In this document: positions 8,097 to 16,524 of the stretch, piece by piece
Layout: each line of letters begins with the position of its first letter
Numbering within the stretch: position 1 is the stretch's first letter
Origin: JAAYZQ01 sp034428935
GTDB taxonomy: Bacteria; Chloroflexota; Anaerolineae; JAAYZQ01
DNA length: 64,000 nucleotides
Direction of reading: 5' to 3'
Assembly (NCBI GenBank): GCA_034428935.1
Contig: DAOUHB010000204.1
Coordinates: 1 to 64,000 of the forward strand
Position numbers and translations under genes: made by a program
Notes under the pieces: model-generated
Databases searched by the model: none
What the model saw: only the letters and a program-made list of their open reading frames with translations
What the model was told of the DNA's origin: nothing

Positions 8097-10004
8097 CTAT
8101 GCCTGCACCGGCTCGGCCGCTCGGGCCCGAAACTGGGTCTCGTACAGGTGGGCGTACAGGCCGCCCATGGCCAGCAGCTCGTCGTGGGTGCCCTGCTCGA
8201 CCAGGCGTCCTTCCTCGAGGACGAGGATCTGATCGGCGGCCAGGATGGTCGACAGGCGATGGGCAATGACCAGGCTGGTGCGGCTGGTAAGCAGGGGCTG
8301 GATGGCTTCCTGGATGAGGGCCTCGCTCTGCGAGTCGAGGTGCGAGGTGGCCTCGTCCAGCACCAGGATGCAGGGGTCTTTGAGGATGACGCGGGCGATG
8401 GCCAGGCGCTGCTTCTCGCCGCCGCTGAGGCGATAGCCGCGCTCGCCGACAATGGTGTCAAAGCCGTCGGGCAGGTCGGCGATAAAGTCATAGATGTTGG
8501 CCGCCCGGCAGGCCGCTTCCAGCTCTTCCTGGGTGGCGTCAGGACGGGCGTAGAGCAGGTTGGCCCGCACGGTGTCGTGAAACAGATAGGTCTCCTGGGT
8601 CACCATGCCGATCTGCCTGGCCAGCGACTCCTGGGTTACGTCCCGCAGGTCGTGGCCGTCGAGGGTGATCCGGCCCTCGGTGGGGTCGTACAGGCGGGGC
8701 AGCAGGTAGGTGATGGTCGTCTTGCCCGCGCCGCTGGGGCCGACGAGGGCCGCCAACTGCCCGGGGGCAATCTCGAAGGTTAGGTCTTGCAGTGCCCATC
8801 GGCGGCTGACCACTTCGCCCGGAACAGCCACGGTCTCGCCGTCGTCGCCATCGTCCTCATCATCCTCCGGCTCGACCACGGGCGCCTGATCGGGCTCCAG
8901 GTAGCTGAAGGAGACGTCTTCAAAGCGCACCCGGCCCCGCACGTTCTTGAGTTCGACGGCGTCGGGCCTGTCCTCGATCTCGACCGGGAGGTCGGTGTAC
9001 TCGAACACTCGCTCAAAGCTGACCATGGAGGTGGCAAACTCGACCTGCACGTTGGTCAGGGACGAGATGGGGCCGTAGAGGCGCGTCAGGTAGGCGGCAA
9101 AGGCGACGATGGTGCCGACGGTGATGGACCCGCCCAGAACCAGGTGGCCACCGGCCCAGTAGATGAGGGCCGTTCCCACGGCGCTCGCAATGCCCAGGCC
9201 CAGGAAGAACCAGCGGCCGATGAGCGCCTGGCGCACGCCGATGTCGCGCACCTGCCGGTTGGTGCTACGGAATCGCTCCACCTCCGAACGCTGCCGTCCA
9301 AAGGTCTTGACCAGGAGGGCGCCATTGATCCCCAGCGTTTCGCCCACGATGTTGCTCATGTCGGCATTGTACTCCATGCCTTGGCGGCGAATCCGGCGCA
9401 GCAACCGGCCCACCCGCCGGGCAGGCAGCAGGAAGAGGGGCAGAACGATGATGGACAGCACCGCCAACCGCCACTCGATGGAGACCATGACCACCAGCGT
9501 GGAGATGAGCGTAATCCCGCTGCTGAGAATGTTGGGCAGCGTGCCGGTCACCGCGCTTTGAGCGCCGACGACGTCGTTGTTGAACCGCGACAGGATCTCG
9601 CCTCCCTTGGTGTGGGTGAAAAAGCGAAGCGACATGCGCGCCAGGTGCGCGTACATCTGCTGGCGCAGGTCAAAGATAATCCCCTCGCCGATCCGGGCGC
9701 TCAGGTAGCGCTGGCCGACGCCCAACAGGCCGCTGGCCAGGGGGATGCCGACCATGGCCAGCGCCAGCCAGTTCAACCGGCGGAAATCGCGCTGCGGCAG
9801 CACGTTGTCGATGAGGTCCCGGTAAAGCAAGGGCGGCACCAGCTCTACGAACGAAATGATGGCCAGCAGGACGAGCATTACCAGAAGCTGCCGCCAGTAG
9901 GGCGTGGCGTACGACAGCACCCGCTGCAACAGCGCGCGGTCCACCTGCGGACGGCCTTTGGTCTCGTCGTACCGGAGATAACTCCACCAGCCACCTCCGT
10001 GCAT
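8097..10004 (-). CDS. MsbA-type ABC exporter, fused membrane and ATPase domains
   Basis: A 635-residue half-transporter expected to dimerise in the inner membrane and export a lipid, drug or peptide. Residues ~30-320 form the six-helix exporter domain (TPYWRQLLVMLVLLAIISF is TM1). The ATPase domain has Walker A GPSGAGKTT (422-430), signature LSGGEKQ (526-532), Walker B CILVLDEATS (545-554) and the H-loop IAHRLSTI. Between the first strand of the nucleotide-binding domain (FEDVSFSY) and Walker A lies an insertion rich in Asp and Glu (about 370-395) that typical MsbA proteins lack. The start has GAGGAGG upstream, and a strong promoter lies at 10084-10112. The substrate is not readable. It leads an operon with the 105-residue and ClbS-like genes. 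Confidence 0.9.
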   Translation of the reverse strand: MHGGGWWSYLRYDETKGRPQVDRALLQRVLSYATPYWRQLLVMLVLLAIISFVELVPPLLYRDLIDNVLPQRDFRRLNWLALAMVGIPLASGLLGVGQRYLSARIGEGIIFDLRQQMYAHLARMSLRFFTHTKGGEILSRFNNDVVGAQSAVTGTLPNILSSGITLISTLVVMVSIEWRLAVLSIIVLPLFLLPARRVGRLLRRIRRQGMEYNADMSNIVGETLGINGALLVKTFGRQRSEVERFRSTNRQVRDIGVRQALIGRWFFLGLGIASAVGTALIYWAGGHLVLGGSITVGTIVAFAAYLTRLYGPISSLTNVQVEFATSMVSFERVFEYTDLPVEIEDRPDAVELKNVRGRVRFEDVSFSYLEPDQAPVVEPEDDEDDGDDGETVAVPGEVVSRRWALQDLTFEIAPGQLAALVGPSGAGKTTITYLLPRLYDPTEGRITLDGHDLRDVTQESLARQIGMVTQETYLFHDTVRANLLYARPDATQEELEAACRAANIYDFIADLPDGFDTIVGERGYRLSGGEKQRLAIARVILKDPCILVLDEATSHLDSQSEALIQEAIQPLLTSRTSLVIAHRLSTILAADQILVLEEGRLVEQGTHDELLAMGGLYAHLYETQFRARAAEPVQA

Positions 10005-10083
10005 CTACTGCCTCCTCGCAAGACGGCCCGGTGTCGGGGATGGAAGGTTCCGTGAACGATTCTGGAGTGTTTTCATGAGCTAA

Positions 10084-10112
10084 TTTATAGTTTCAAAAGA
10101 GCCGTTTGTCAA
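10084..10112 (-). promoter_or_regulatory. Sigma-70 promoter of the ABC exporter operon
   Basis: Reading the minus strand, -35 TTGACA (10107-10112), a 17-bp spacer and -10 TATAAA (10084-10089). It lies about 80 bp upstream of the exporter start. Confidence 0.8.
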
Positions 10113-10209
10113 GTCCTGCCCGCTGCGCGCCCCGGCGTTACGGCTTGCGAGCGGCGGAGCGAGAGGGCGCCTGGTTGGCCGGGCACTCGGTGCGCCCGGC
10201 CTTGCCAAC

Positions 10210-10237
10210 TTGCGAAAAACCGGGCTCCATGGATAAT
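10210..10237 (+). promoter_or_regulatory. Possible promoter of larA
   Basis: TTGCGA (10210-10215), 16 bp, GATAAT (10232-10237), just ahead of the G-rich ribosome binding site and the ATG at 10250. Only moderately close to consensus. If used, the leader would be very short. Confidence 0.35.
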
Positions 10238-10249
10238 AGGGGGGACGCC

Positions 10250-11548
10250 ATGGAAAGGAAAAGTGCTATGCACATCACGTTGGCCTATGGCCGGCAAGGC
10301 CTGCCCATCGAGCTGCCGGACGACGCCCCGGTGACCGTCGTGGAGCCCATGCCGCTGCCCGGGCTGCCGGACGAGGCGGCTGCCTTGCGCCAGGCGCTGC
10401 GCCGACCCACGGGCACGCCGCCCCTCGTCGAGCTGGTGCGGCCGGACGATTCGGTGGCCGTCGTTTTCTCCGACCTGACCCGGCCCATGCCCAACGACCG
10501 GGTGCTGCCCGTCCTGCTCCAGGAGCTGGAGCTGGCAGGCGTCGCCCCGGAGCGGATCGTACTGCTCAACGGACTGGGTACCCACCGCCCCCAGACGCCC
10601 GAAGAGCTGCGGCGGATGCTGGGCGAAGCCATCGTGGCGCGCTACCGCGTCGTGCAGCACGACACCTGGGACGAGGCGAACCTGGTCCCCGTGGGGCTAA
10701 ACCGGGCAGGCCGGCCCGTGGGCATCAACCGGGCCTACGTCGAGGCCTCCTTCCGCATCCTGACCGGCTTTATCGAGCCTCACTTTTTCGCCGGTTTTAG
10801 CGGGGGGCCCAAGGCGGTTCTGCCGGCCATCGCCGGCATCGACGCCATCCTCGACAACCATGGTCCCGAAATGATATCCTCCCCGGGGGCCACGTGGACC
10901 GTTACCGACGGCAATCCTATCTGGGAAGAGATGCGGGACATCGCGCTGCAAAGCGCGCCCTCGTTCCTGTTAAACGTCACCCTCAACCAGGAGCGGCGCA
11001 TCACGGGCGCCTTTGCCGGCGAGATGCTGGCCGCCTACCGCCAGGGGACGGCTTTCGCGCGACAGAGCGCCGTCCGCCCCGTGCGCGGTCCCTTTGACCT
11101 GGTCATCACCTCCAACAGCGGATATCCCCTGGACCTGAACCTCTACCAGGCGGTGAAGGGCATGTCGGCGGCAGCCCAGATCGTGCGTCCCGGGGGCGAC
11201 ATTCTGCTGGCCGCCGAGTGCTGGGACGGCATCCCCGATCACGGTGAGTACAGGCGCCTCCTCTGGGAGGCCGGGTCGCCCGACGAGCTGCTGGCGAGGG
11301 TTATGGCTCCCGGCTTCCGGTGTCACGACGGATGGGAGGCGCAGGTCCAGGCCCAGGTGCAGCAGAAGGCGCGCGTGCACGTCTATGCCGGCGGGCTCTC
11401 GGCTGAAGAGTTGCGGCGGGCCCACCTCATCCCCTGTCCTTCGGTGGAAGAGACGGTGGCCGCCATTCTCCGCGCCAACCCCGCAGCGACCATCGCCGTG
11501 CTGCCCGACGGGCCGCAGACCGTGCCGGTATTGGAACCAGGTTCGTAG
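10250..11548 (+). CDS. larA: Nickel-pincer-dependent lactate racemase family protein (LarA)
   Basis: A 432-residue protein interconverting 2-hydroxyacid stereoisomers. L. plantarum LarA residues His108, His174, Lys184 and His200, which hold or act with the nickel-pincer cofactor, correspond to His112 (GTHRPQT), His178 (EPHFFAGFSGG), Lys188 (GGPKAVLP) and His204 (DNHGPE) at a constant offset of +4. That makes a true LarA-type active site likely. The ATG at 10250 is chosen because GGGGGG precedes it by six bases; 10268 is an alternative, and a longer frame from 10106 has no ribosome binding site. The FAD oxidase 51 bp downstream suggests D/L-lactate use. LarB, LarC and LarE, needed to build the cofactor, are not in this window. 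Other LarA homologues act on malate or gluconate. Confidence 0.85.
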   Translation: MERKSAMHITLAYGRQGLPIELPDDAPVTVVEPMPLPGLPDEAAALRQALRRPTGTPPLVELVRPDDSVAVVFSDLTRPMPNDRVLPVLLQELELAGVAPERIVLLNGLGTHRPQTPEELRRMLGEAIVARYRVVQHDTWDEANLVPVGLNRAGRPVGINRAYVEASFRILTGFIEPHFFAGFSGGPKAVLPAIAGIDAILDNHGPEMISSPGATWTVTDGNPIWEEMRDIALQSAPSFLLNVTLNQERRITGAFAGEMLAAYRQGTAFARQSAVRPVRGPFDLVITSNSGYPLDLNLYQAVKGMSAAAQIVRPGGDILLAAECWDGIPDHGEYRRLLWEAGSPDELLARVMAPGFRCHDGWEAQVQAQVQQKARVHVYAGGLSAEELRRAHLIPCPSVEETVAAILRANPAATIAVLPDGPQTVPVLEPGS

Positions 11549-11599
11549 CGCCGCGGGCCGGGGCGCGCGGCCCGGGCTTCGAGGGAGACAGGAGAGAGC

Positions 11600-13021
11600 A
11601 TGGGCGAGTATGGGGTGGTGACGGCCGGGATCGCGGCCGAGCTGGCCGAAATCGTGGGCCCGCAGGGCGTCATCTACGGGCAGCCTGAGCGGATGCTGGC
11701 GTATGCCCACGACGAGGTGGCCGGCGAGGAGCACGCCCACCTGCCCGACGTCGTCGTCAAGCCCGAGACTGCCGTCCAGGTGGCCGCGGTCATGCGCCTG
11801 GCCAACCGGGAGCGAATCCCGGTCACGCCCCGGGGAGGTGGTACCGGCCTGTCGGGCGGCGCAGTGCCGGTCCGCGGCGGCATCGTCCTCTCCGTGGAGC
11901 GCATGAATCGCATCCTGGAGGTGGACCGCGAGAACATGGCCATCACCGTCGAGCCCGGCGTGGTGACCAACGAGATCAACCTCGAGGTGCAAAAGTACGG
12001 CCTCTTCTACGCCGGCTATCCTATGAGCCTCGAGTCTTGCTTTGTGGGCGGCAACGTGGCCGAGAATGCCGGCGGCGGGCGGGCCATCAAGTATGGCGTC
12101 ACCGGGCGCTACGTGTTGGGGCTGGAGGTGGTCCTGCCCACCGGCGAGATCGTGCAACTGGGTGGCAAGCGCGTCAAGGACGTCACCGGCTACGACCTGC
12201 TGCACCTCATGGTCGGCTCGGAGGGCACCCTGGGCATCTTTACCCGCATCACGCTGCGGCTGCTGCCCCTGCCCGCCGCCCGGGCGGTGCTCCTCGTGCC
12301 CTTTGCCGACGTGCCGGCGGCCATCGCGGCCGTGCCGCGGGTCATGACCCTGGGGCACCTGCTGCCAGCCTCGGTCGAGTTCATGGATCGCCTGTCCATC
12401 GAGACGGCCTATCGCTTCCTGGGCGAGTCGCTGCCCTACCCCGACGTGGGGGCCATGCTCCTGGTGGAGGTCGACGGCAACAGCCAGGAACAGGTGGAGG
12501 CCGAGTACGAGGCCGTGGCCGAGCTGTGCCTGGAGGCAGGCGCCCTGGACGTCTACGTGGGTAACACCGCCGACACGGAGCGCAAGATGTGGCGGCCCCG
12601 GCAGAACCTGGCCGAGGCCTTCAAGGCCATCAGTCCCGTGCAGAGCCTGGAGGACGTCGTCGTGCCCATGGCCCAGATCCCGGCCCTCATGCCCGAGTTG
12701 GACAGGCTGGGGCAGGAATACGGCGTCTTGATTCCCTGCTATGGCCACGCCGGCGACGGCAACCTGCACGCCACGCCCATCAAGCGGCCCGAGACGCCAC
12801 TGGAGGAATGGCGGGCGCGGCTGCCATCCCTGCTGGCCGACCTGTACGGCGTCGTCGCCCGCCTGGGCGGGACCATCAGCGGCGAGCACGGCGTGGGTTC
12901 CAAGCGGGCCGCGTATCTGCCCCTGGTCATGGATCCCCTGCTCATCGACCTGCAGCGACGCATCAAGGCCGTCTTTGATCCGAACAACATCCTGAACCCG
13001 GAAAAGATATTCCCGGCTTGA
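11600..13021 (+). CDS. glcD: FAD-linked 2-hydroxyacid oxidase (GlcD / D-lactate dehydrogenase-like)
   Basis: A 473-residue flavoprotein of the vanillyl-alcohol-oxidase fold that oxidises D-lactate or glycolate to the 2-oxoacid. The PCMH-type FAD domain spans ~40-220 and includes PRGGGTGLSGGAVPVRGG, LESCFVGGNVAENAGGGR and a glycine-rich GSEGTLGIFTRI. The C-terminal FAD-oxidase domain carries CYGHAGDGNLHATPI and SGEHGVGSKRAAYLP, which shape the active site, and ends with the typical FDPNNILNPEKIFP. The start has GGAGA upstream. It follows larA, so D-lactate made by the racemase is the favoured substrate. The electron acceptor is not encoded here: no Fe-S subunit (GlcF) adjoins. A second, more glyoxylate-linked copy is at 62490-63887. 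Confidence 0.85.
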   Translation: MGEYGVVTAGIAAELAEIVGPQGVIYGQPERMLAYAHDEVAGEEHAHLPDVVVKPETAVQVAAVMRLANRERIPVTPRGGGTGLSGGAVPVRGGIVLSVERMNRILEVDRENMAITVEPGVVTNEINLEVQKYGLFYAGYPMSLESCFVGGNVAENAGGGRAIKYGVTGRYVLGLEVVLPTGEIVQLGGKRVKDVTGYDLLHLMVGSEGTLGIFTRITLRLLPLPAARAVLLVPFADVPAAIAAVPRVMTLGHLLPASVEFMDRLSIETAYRFLGESLPYPDVGAMLLVEVDGNSQEQVEAEYEAVAELCLEAGALDVYVGNTADTERKMWRPRQNLAEAFKAISPVQSLEDVVVPMAQIPALMPELDRLGQEYGVLIPCYGHAGDGNLHATPIKRPETPLEEWRARLPSLLADLYGVVARLGGTISGEHGVGSKRAAYLPLVMDPLLIDLQRRIKAVFDPNNILNPEKIFPA

Positions 13022-13046
13022 CGCCGGCTGCCTTTTGCGCTATAAT
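13018..13046 (+). promoter_or_regulatory. Sigma-70 promoter of the secreted beta-propeller gene
   Basis: TTGACG (13018-13023), a 17-bp spacer, TATAAT (13041-13046). The -35 contains the stop codon of the upstream glcD. The start codon at 13200 lies about 150 bp downstream. Confidence 0.8.
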
Positions 13047-13199
13047 CCCCACCTGCCGGAACGCCGCACGGTTCCGCGTCTCCACCGTCCGCATCTCCGA
13101 GCATGGTCGCTCCTGTCTCGCCTGGGCCGCTCTGGCCCACGCTGCGTGCACGTCGCGTGTCCAACTTGTGAGTTCGATCGCAAATTCAGGAGGTGTATC

Positions 13200-14171
13200 G
13201 TGTTCGACGGATCAGTTTTCGCGAAAGACAGGCTCATGCAGGGTGGTCTCGCCCTGGCCATGGCGTTCCTTCTGATCCTGGGGTTGGCTCTGCCGGCCCA
13301 GGCACAGACCTTTCCCGAGGTCATCCCCCTGCCCAATGGCTTCCAGCCGGAAGGCATCGCCGTCGGCAACGGGTCGACGTTCTACGTCGGGTCGCTGGCG
13401 ACGGGCGCCATCTACAGCGGTGACCTGCGCACGGGCGAGGGAGCGCTCCTCGTGCCGGATCAAGTGGACCGCACGGCCGTGGGGCTGGCCTTTGACAATT
13501 CCACCGGCTACCTGTTTGTCGCCGGCGGGCCCGACGGGGCAGCCTACGTTTACGATACCCGCACCGGCGAGAGCCTGGCCGAGTATCCGCTGGCCGACCC
13601 GGCTTCCACCCTGGGCACCTTTGTCAACGACGTGGTGGTGACCAAGGGCGCGGCCTACTTTACCGACTCCTTCCGCCCTGTCCTCTACCGGGTGCCCCTG
13701 GCGCCCAATGGCAGCCTGCCCGATCCCTCGGAGGTCGAGATCCTCGGGTTGACCGGCGATTTCGACTTTGTCGAGGGAGCCTTTAACAGCAACGGCATTG
13801 ACGCCACACCCAACGGCAAGACGTTGATCATTGTCAACAGCTCCACCGGCACGCTGTACCGGGTCAACCCGTGCACCGGCGAGGCGACCGAGATCCCGGT
13901 CTCGGGTGGGGAGCTGACCGCCGGCGATGGCATCCTCCTCGACGGGCGAACCCTCTTCGTGGTGCGCAACAACTTTCAGGAGATCGCCGTCGTCGAGCTG
14001 GACCCACGGTTCCGGAGCGGTGCGGTGGTGGACACCATCACCGACGCCGACTTTCAGGTGCCGACGACCATCGCCGAGTTTGGCAACGCGCTGTATGCCG
14101 TGAATGCCCGTTTTGGCGTGGAGCCCGGGCCCGACGTGGAGTACAGCGTGGCGCGGGTGCTCAAGCCCTAG
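13200..14171 (+). CDS. Secreted SMP-30/NHL-like beta-propeller protein
   Basis: A 323-residue exported protein. The GTG at 13200 is chosen because AGGAGG sits seven bases upstream. A signal peptide follows: charged FAKDRL, hydrophobic ALAMAFLLILGLALP, then AQAQ as the cleavage region near residue 36. The mature part has repeated beta-propeller strands such as PEGIAVGNGSTFYVGSLATG, TAVGLAFDNSTGYLFVAGG and ITDADFQVPTTIAEFGNALY, in the style of SMP-30/gluconolactonase or NHL proteins. No catalytic metal site is convincing. Secreted propellers of this type are common in Chloroflexota and may bind sugars or simply act as scaffolds. It has its own promoter at 13018-13046. Confidence 0.75.
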   Translation: MFDGSVFAKDRLMQGGLALAMAFLLILGLALPAQAQTFPEVIPLPNGFQPEGIAVGNGSTFYVGSLATGAIYSGDLRTGEGALLVPDQVDRTAVGLAFDNSTGYLFVAGGPDGAAYVYDTRTGESLAEYPLADPASTLGTFVNDVVVTKGAAYFTDSFRPVLYRVPLAPNGSLPDPSEVEILGLTGDFDFVEGAFNSNGIDATPNGKTLIIVNSSTGTLYRVNPCTGEATEIPVSGGELTAGDGILLDGRTLFVVRNNFQEIAVVELDPRFRSGAVVDTITDADFQVPTTIAEFGNALYAVNARFGVEPGPDVEYSVARVLKP

Positions 14172-14186
14172 TCGCGTCTTGCGACC

Positions 14187-14807
14187 ATGGCTGACAGGCT
14201 GCTGCTCTACATCTCGGCCGCGTCCGACCTGCGCGCAGAGCGCGAGGTCCTGGGCCGGGCGGTGACCGAGGTTCCGGTCTCGCTGGCGTGGCGGGTGGTC
14301 CACTCGCCGGGCGGCGACGAGCCGGTCGACGTCGACGCCGTCTCCCGGGCCGATGTGCACCTGCTGCTCCTGGGGGGCGACATCCGCGCACCCGTCGGCC
14401 TGGAGTGGCGGTACGCGCTCCTTGCCGGCCGGAAGCCGGTCCCGTTCCTCAAGCAGGACGCCCTGCGAACGCCGGCCGGCGAGCACTTCTTGCGGTTCGT
14501 GCGGCAGCGTGCAGCCTGGCGTCCCTTTCGGGATCCCGCCGACCTGCGCCGGCAGTTCCTGGCGCTTCTGGCCGGCCACGTCATCGACCGCGCCATCCAC
14601 TACCGCTTGTCGCCGGTGGAGTTGGCCCGGCTGGAAGAATGGCGCACCGAGATCGCCGCCGCGCCCTCCCTTGCCGAGGAGGGAGGGCGCGGCGCCGGCG
14701 AGAGTGGTGTGATTCTCTCGCGGGAGCGATTTGTGCCTTCCGAAGGCGTCCTCATCGACGCGGAGAGGGTGAAGCGCAGCCACCCCGAGGGGCAGTCGTC
14801 AACCTAA
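14187..14807 (+). CDS. Hypothetical protein with a DUF4062-like N-terminus
   Basis: A 206-residue soluble protein starting 15 bp after the propeller gene. The N-terminus LLLYISAASDLRAEREVLGRAV resembles the opening of DUF4062 proteins, which have a strand ending in SS/AASDL followed by an ER-containing helix. DUF4062 has a TIR-like alpha/beta fold often found fused to signalling or defence ATPases. Next come VHLLLLGGDIRAPVGLEWRYAL and GRKPVPFLKQD, consistent with alternating strands and helices. The C-terminal third is low-complexity and probably flexible. No effector domain is attached. The family link is by motif only and needs a profile search. The role is unknown. Confidence 0.5.
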   Translation: MADRLLLYISAASDLRAEREVLGRAVTEVPVSLAWRVVHSPGGDEPVDVDAVSRADVHLLLLGGDIRAPVGLEWRYALLAGRKPVPFLKQDALRTPAGEHFLRFVRQRAAWRPFRDPADLRRQFLALLAGHVIDRAIHYRLSPVELARLEEWRTEIAAAPSLAEEGGRGAGESGVILSRERFVPSEGVLIDAERVKRSHPEGQSST

Positions 14808-14858
14808 AGGCTCTGAGCCGATCACGATCCGCGCAGACGCCCGAGTTCCGGTTGCCGG

Positions 14859-16286
14859 CTACCTTGTCCAGGATATGGCTCGCTCACCCAGCGAGGCGTA
14901 ATCCAGCGAGATGCCCCCGAGCCCGCCGGGGAACATGGGCTTTTGCTGGCTGCCATCGGCGCGCATGATCCAGATCTCCCACTTGCCGCTGCGGTCTGAC
15001 AGGAAGGCGAGGTACTGGCCGTCGGGCGACCAGGCTGGCGCGGCGCTGTTGCCCAACTCGCCGTCGGCCCGGACGGGCGTGTCCGTCAGGCGCCTCGGAT
15101 TCCGGCCGTCGGCGTCCGCGACATAAACCTCCCAGTGGTCGTGCTGGCGCCGGGTGAAGGCCACGCGGCTGCCGTCGGACGACCAGACGGGGCTCGTATC
15201 CCGGCTGTCGCGCGTGATAAAATAGGCAACCGATGCATCCTCGTTCTGGACCTTTAGCCCTTGCTCGTCGGCGTAGAGCAGGCGGCTGCTGCCGTCGTCC
15301 AGGATGGGCGACCAGGTTGGCGCCAGGCAGTAGTTGGGCGCCTTTGGCTCGCGGAACTCGCCGTCGGCCGTCCGGACGATGCCCAGTTTCCAATGCGGGT
15401 GCGCCGGCAGGGTGAAGCAAAAGCCCCAGAAGCAGCGTTCTGTCTCCTCCGTGCGCCCGCCGTACTGCCGCGAGAACAAGATCTGGGAGCCATCGGGCGA
15501 CCAGGACGGCCAGCGGGCCTCGCCCCAGTCAAATGCGCGCCACTCGTTGCTGCCATCGGCCGAGATAACCCAGATGCCCCGGGGATCGCGCCAGCGGGCA
15601 AAGGCGATCTCGCGTCCATCGGGTGACCAGGTGGGATCCATGCCGTCAGTCAAGCGCCGCAGTTCGCTGCCATCGGCGTTGACCACATAGATCGGGCCGC
15701 CCATGGACGTCTGGAAGACGAGCCTGCCCGCGGGGGGCACGGCCGCCAGACGGCTCCCGGAGCCTGCCGGTTGCGCTCGGGGCGTGGGCGTGGGGGTGGG
15801 CGCCGGTGCCGATAGCGTCACGCCCGTGCCTTCGATCTCGAGCAGGTAGTAGCTCGTCTCCGGCTGTCCCCCCTGTCCCTCGACGACGACATAGTACGTG
15901 CCGGCCACGGTAAAGCTGCCCGACCAGGCAAGGCGGCCGGGCGACCCGGGATCGGGCGAGCCGCGCCCCACGGGCTCGGCTTTCAGGCCCAGCCGCCAGT
16001 CGCGCACATTCCCCGGCGTCCAGACGCCAAAGGCAAGGCTATCCGGGGGCTCGGCTTGCAGCCTGATCGTGACCTGCGAGCTGTCGCCGGCATATTCGAA
16101 AGCATACCACGTGCTGGCCCCGGGTTGGTGCGTCGACCAGTCGCCGGAGAGGCGCTGGGCGCTGTCGGGGCCGCTGCCGGCAGGCTCGCCGGCGGAGGCA
16201 GGGCACACGCCGGCCAGCAGGGAAAGGATCAGCAGCAGGCCCATGGTCAGGGCCACTGCCCGCGAGGTATTGTTCGTTCTGCTCAT
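14859..16286 (-). CDS. Secreted TolB-like (PD40) beta-propeller with N-terminal PPC-like domain
   Basis: A 475-residue exported protein. The ATG at 16286 is preferred over an upstream in-frame ATG (16316) because GGAGGAAGG lies just before it. A signal peptide of about 33 residues ends near CPASAGEP. Residues ~35-150 resemble a bacterial pre-peptidase C-terminal domain (STWYAFEYAGDSSQVTIRL, GTYYVVVEGQGG). A Pro/Thr linker precedes a propeller built from repeats of the form W-SPDG-IAF/YLAF followed by WVISADGS or WIMRADGS, at least five copies, as in TolB/PD40 proteins. A binding or surface role is likely. It is transcribed divergently from the exoribonuclease, with a promoter at 16335-16362. 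Confidence 0.8.
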   Translation of the reverse strand: MSRTNNTSRAVALTMGLLLILSLLAGVCPASAGEPAGSGPDSAQRLSGDWSTHQPGASTWYAFEYAGDSSQVTIRLQAEPPDSLAFGVWTPGNVRDWRLGLKAEPVGRGSPDPGSPGRLAWSGSFTVAGTYYVVVEGQGGQPETSYYLLEIEGTGVTLSAPAPTPTPTPRAQPAGSGSRLAAVPPAGRLVFQTSMGGPIYVVNADGSELRRLTDGMDPTWSPDGREIAFARWRDPRGIWVISADGSNEWRAFDWGEARWPSWSPDGSQILFSRQYGGRTEETERCFWGFCFTLPAHPHWKLGIVRTADGEFREPKAPNYCLAPTWSPILDDGSSRLLYADEQGLKVQNEDASVAYFITRDSRDTSPVWSSDGSRVAFTRRQHDHWEVYVADADGRNPRRLTDTPVRADGELGNSAAPAWSPDGQYLAFLSDRSGKWEIWIMRADGSQQKPMFPGGLGGISLDYASLGERAISWTR

Positions 16287-16334
16287 GCTTGCCTTCCTCC
16301 TCCGTTCGTCGCGCAACGAACTGTTCCACCCGCT

Positions 16335-16362
16335 ATTGTACCGCCTCCCTGCTCCCTGTCAA
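16335..16362 (-). promoter_or_regulatory. Promoter of the PD40 propeller gene
   Basis: Minus-strand TTGACA (16357-16362), 16 bp, TACAAT (16335-16340), about 50 bp before the start codon at 16286. Confidence 0.7.
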
Positions 16363-16478
16363 GTCTCGTGCCGCCTGCCGGCCTGACATCCGGCGCCCGG
16401 CAGGCAGCCGTTGGCTGACGTGGCTGCGGCCGTGACTGGCGATCAACCGAGAGTCCCGGCAATCGTGGATTTGGCGAT

Positions 16479-16507
16479 TTGACGCCTGTTCCCTTCTGCC
16501 TTATACT
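16479..16507 (+). promoter_or_regulatory. Promoter of the RNB exoribonuclease gene
   Basis: TTGACG (16479-16484), 17 bp, TATACT (16502-16507). Transcription would start about ten bases before the GTG at 16525, so the leader is just long enough to hold its GAGGTGG. Confidence 0.75.
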
Positions 16508-16524
16508 TTGCGTGAGGTGGAACC

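Noticed and set aside
10106..10249. Longer N-terminus for LarA starting at 10106
   Set aside because: No ribosome binding site, Arg/Pro-rich translation, and the catalytic residues align with LarA best from the start at 10250.
10970..12889. 639-codon open frame on the minus strand across larA and the first glcD
   Set aside because: It is antisense to two genes with clear family motifs. Long antisense frames arise from GC-rich third positions here, and its protein is His/Gly/Gln-rich without domain logic.
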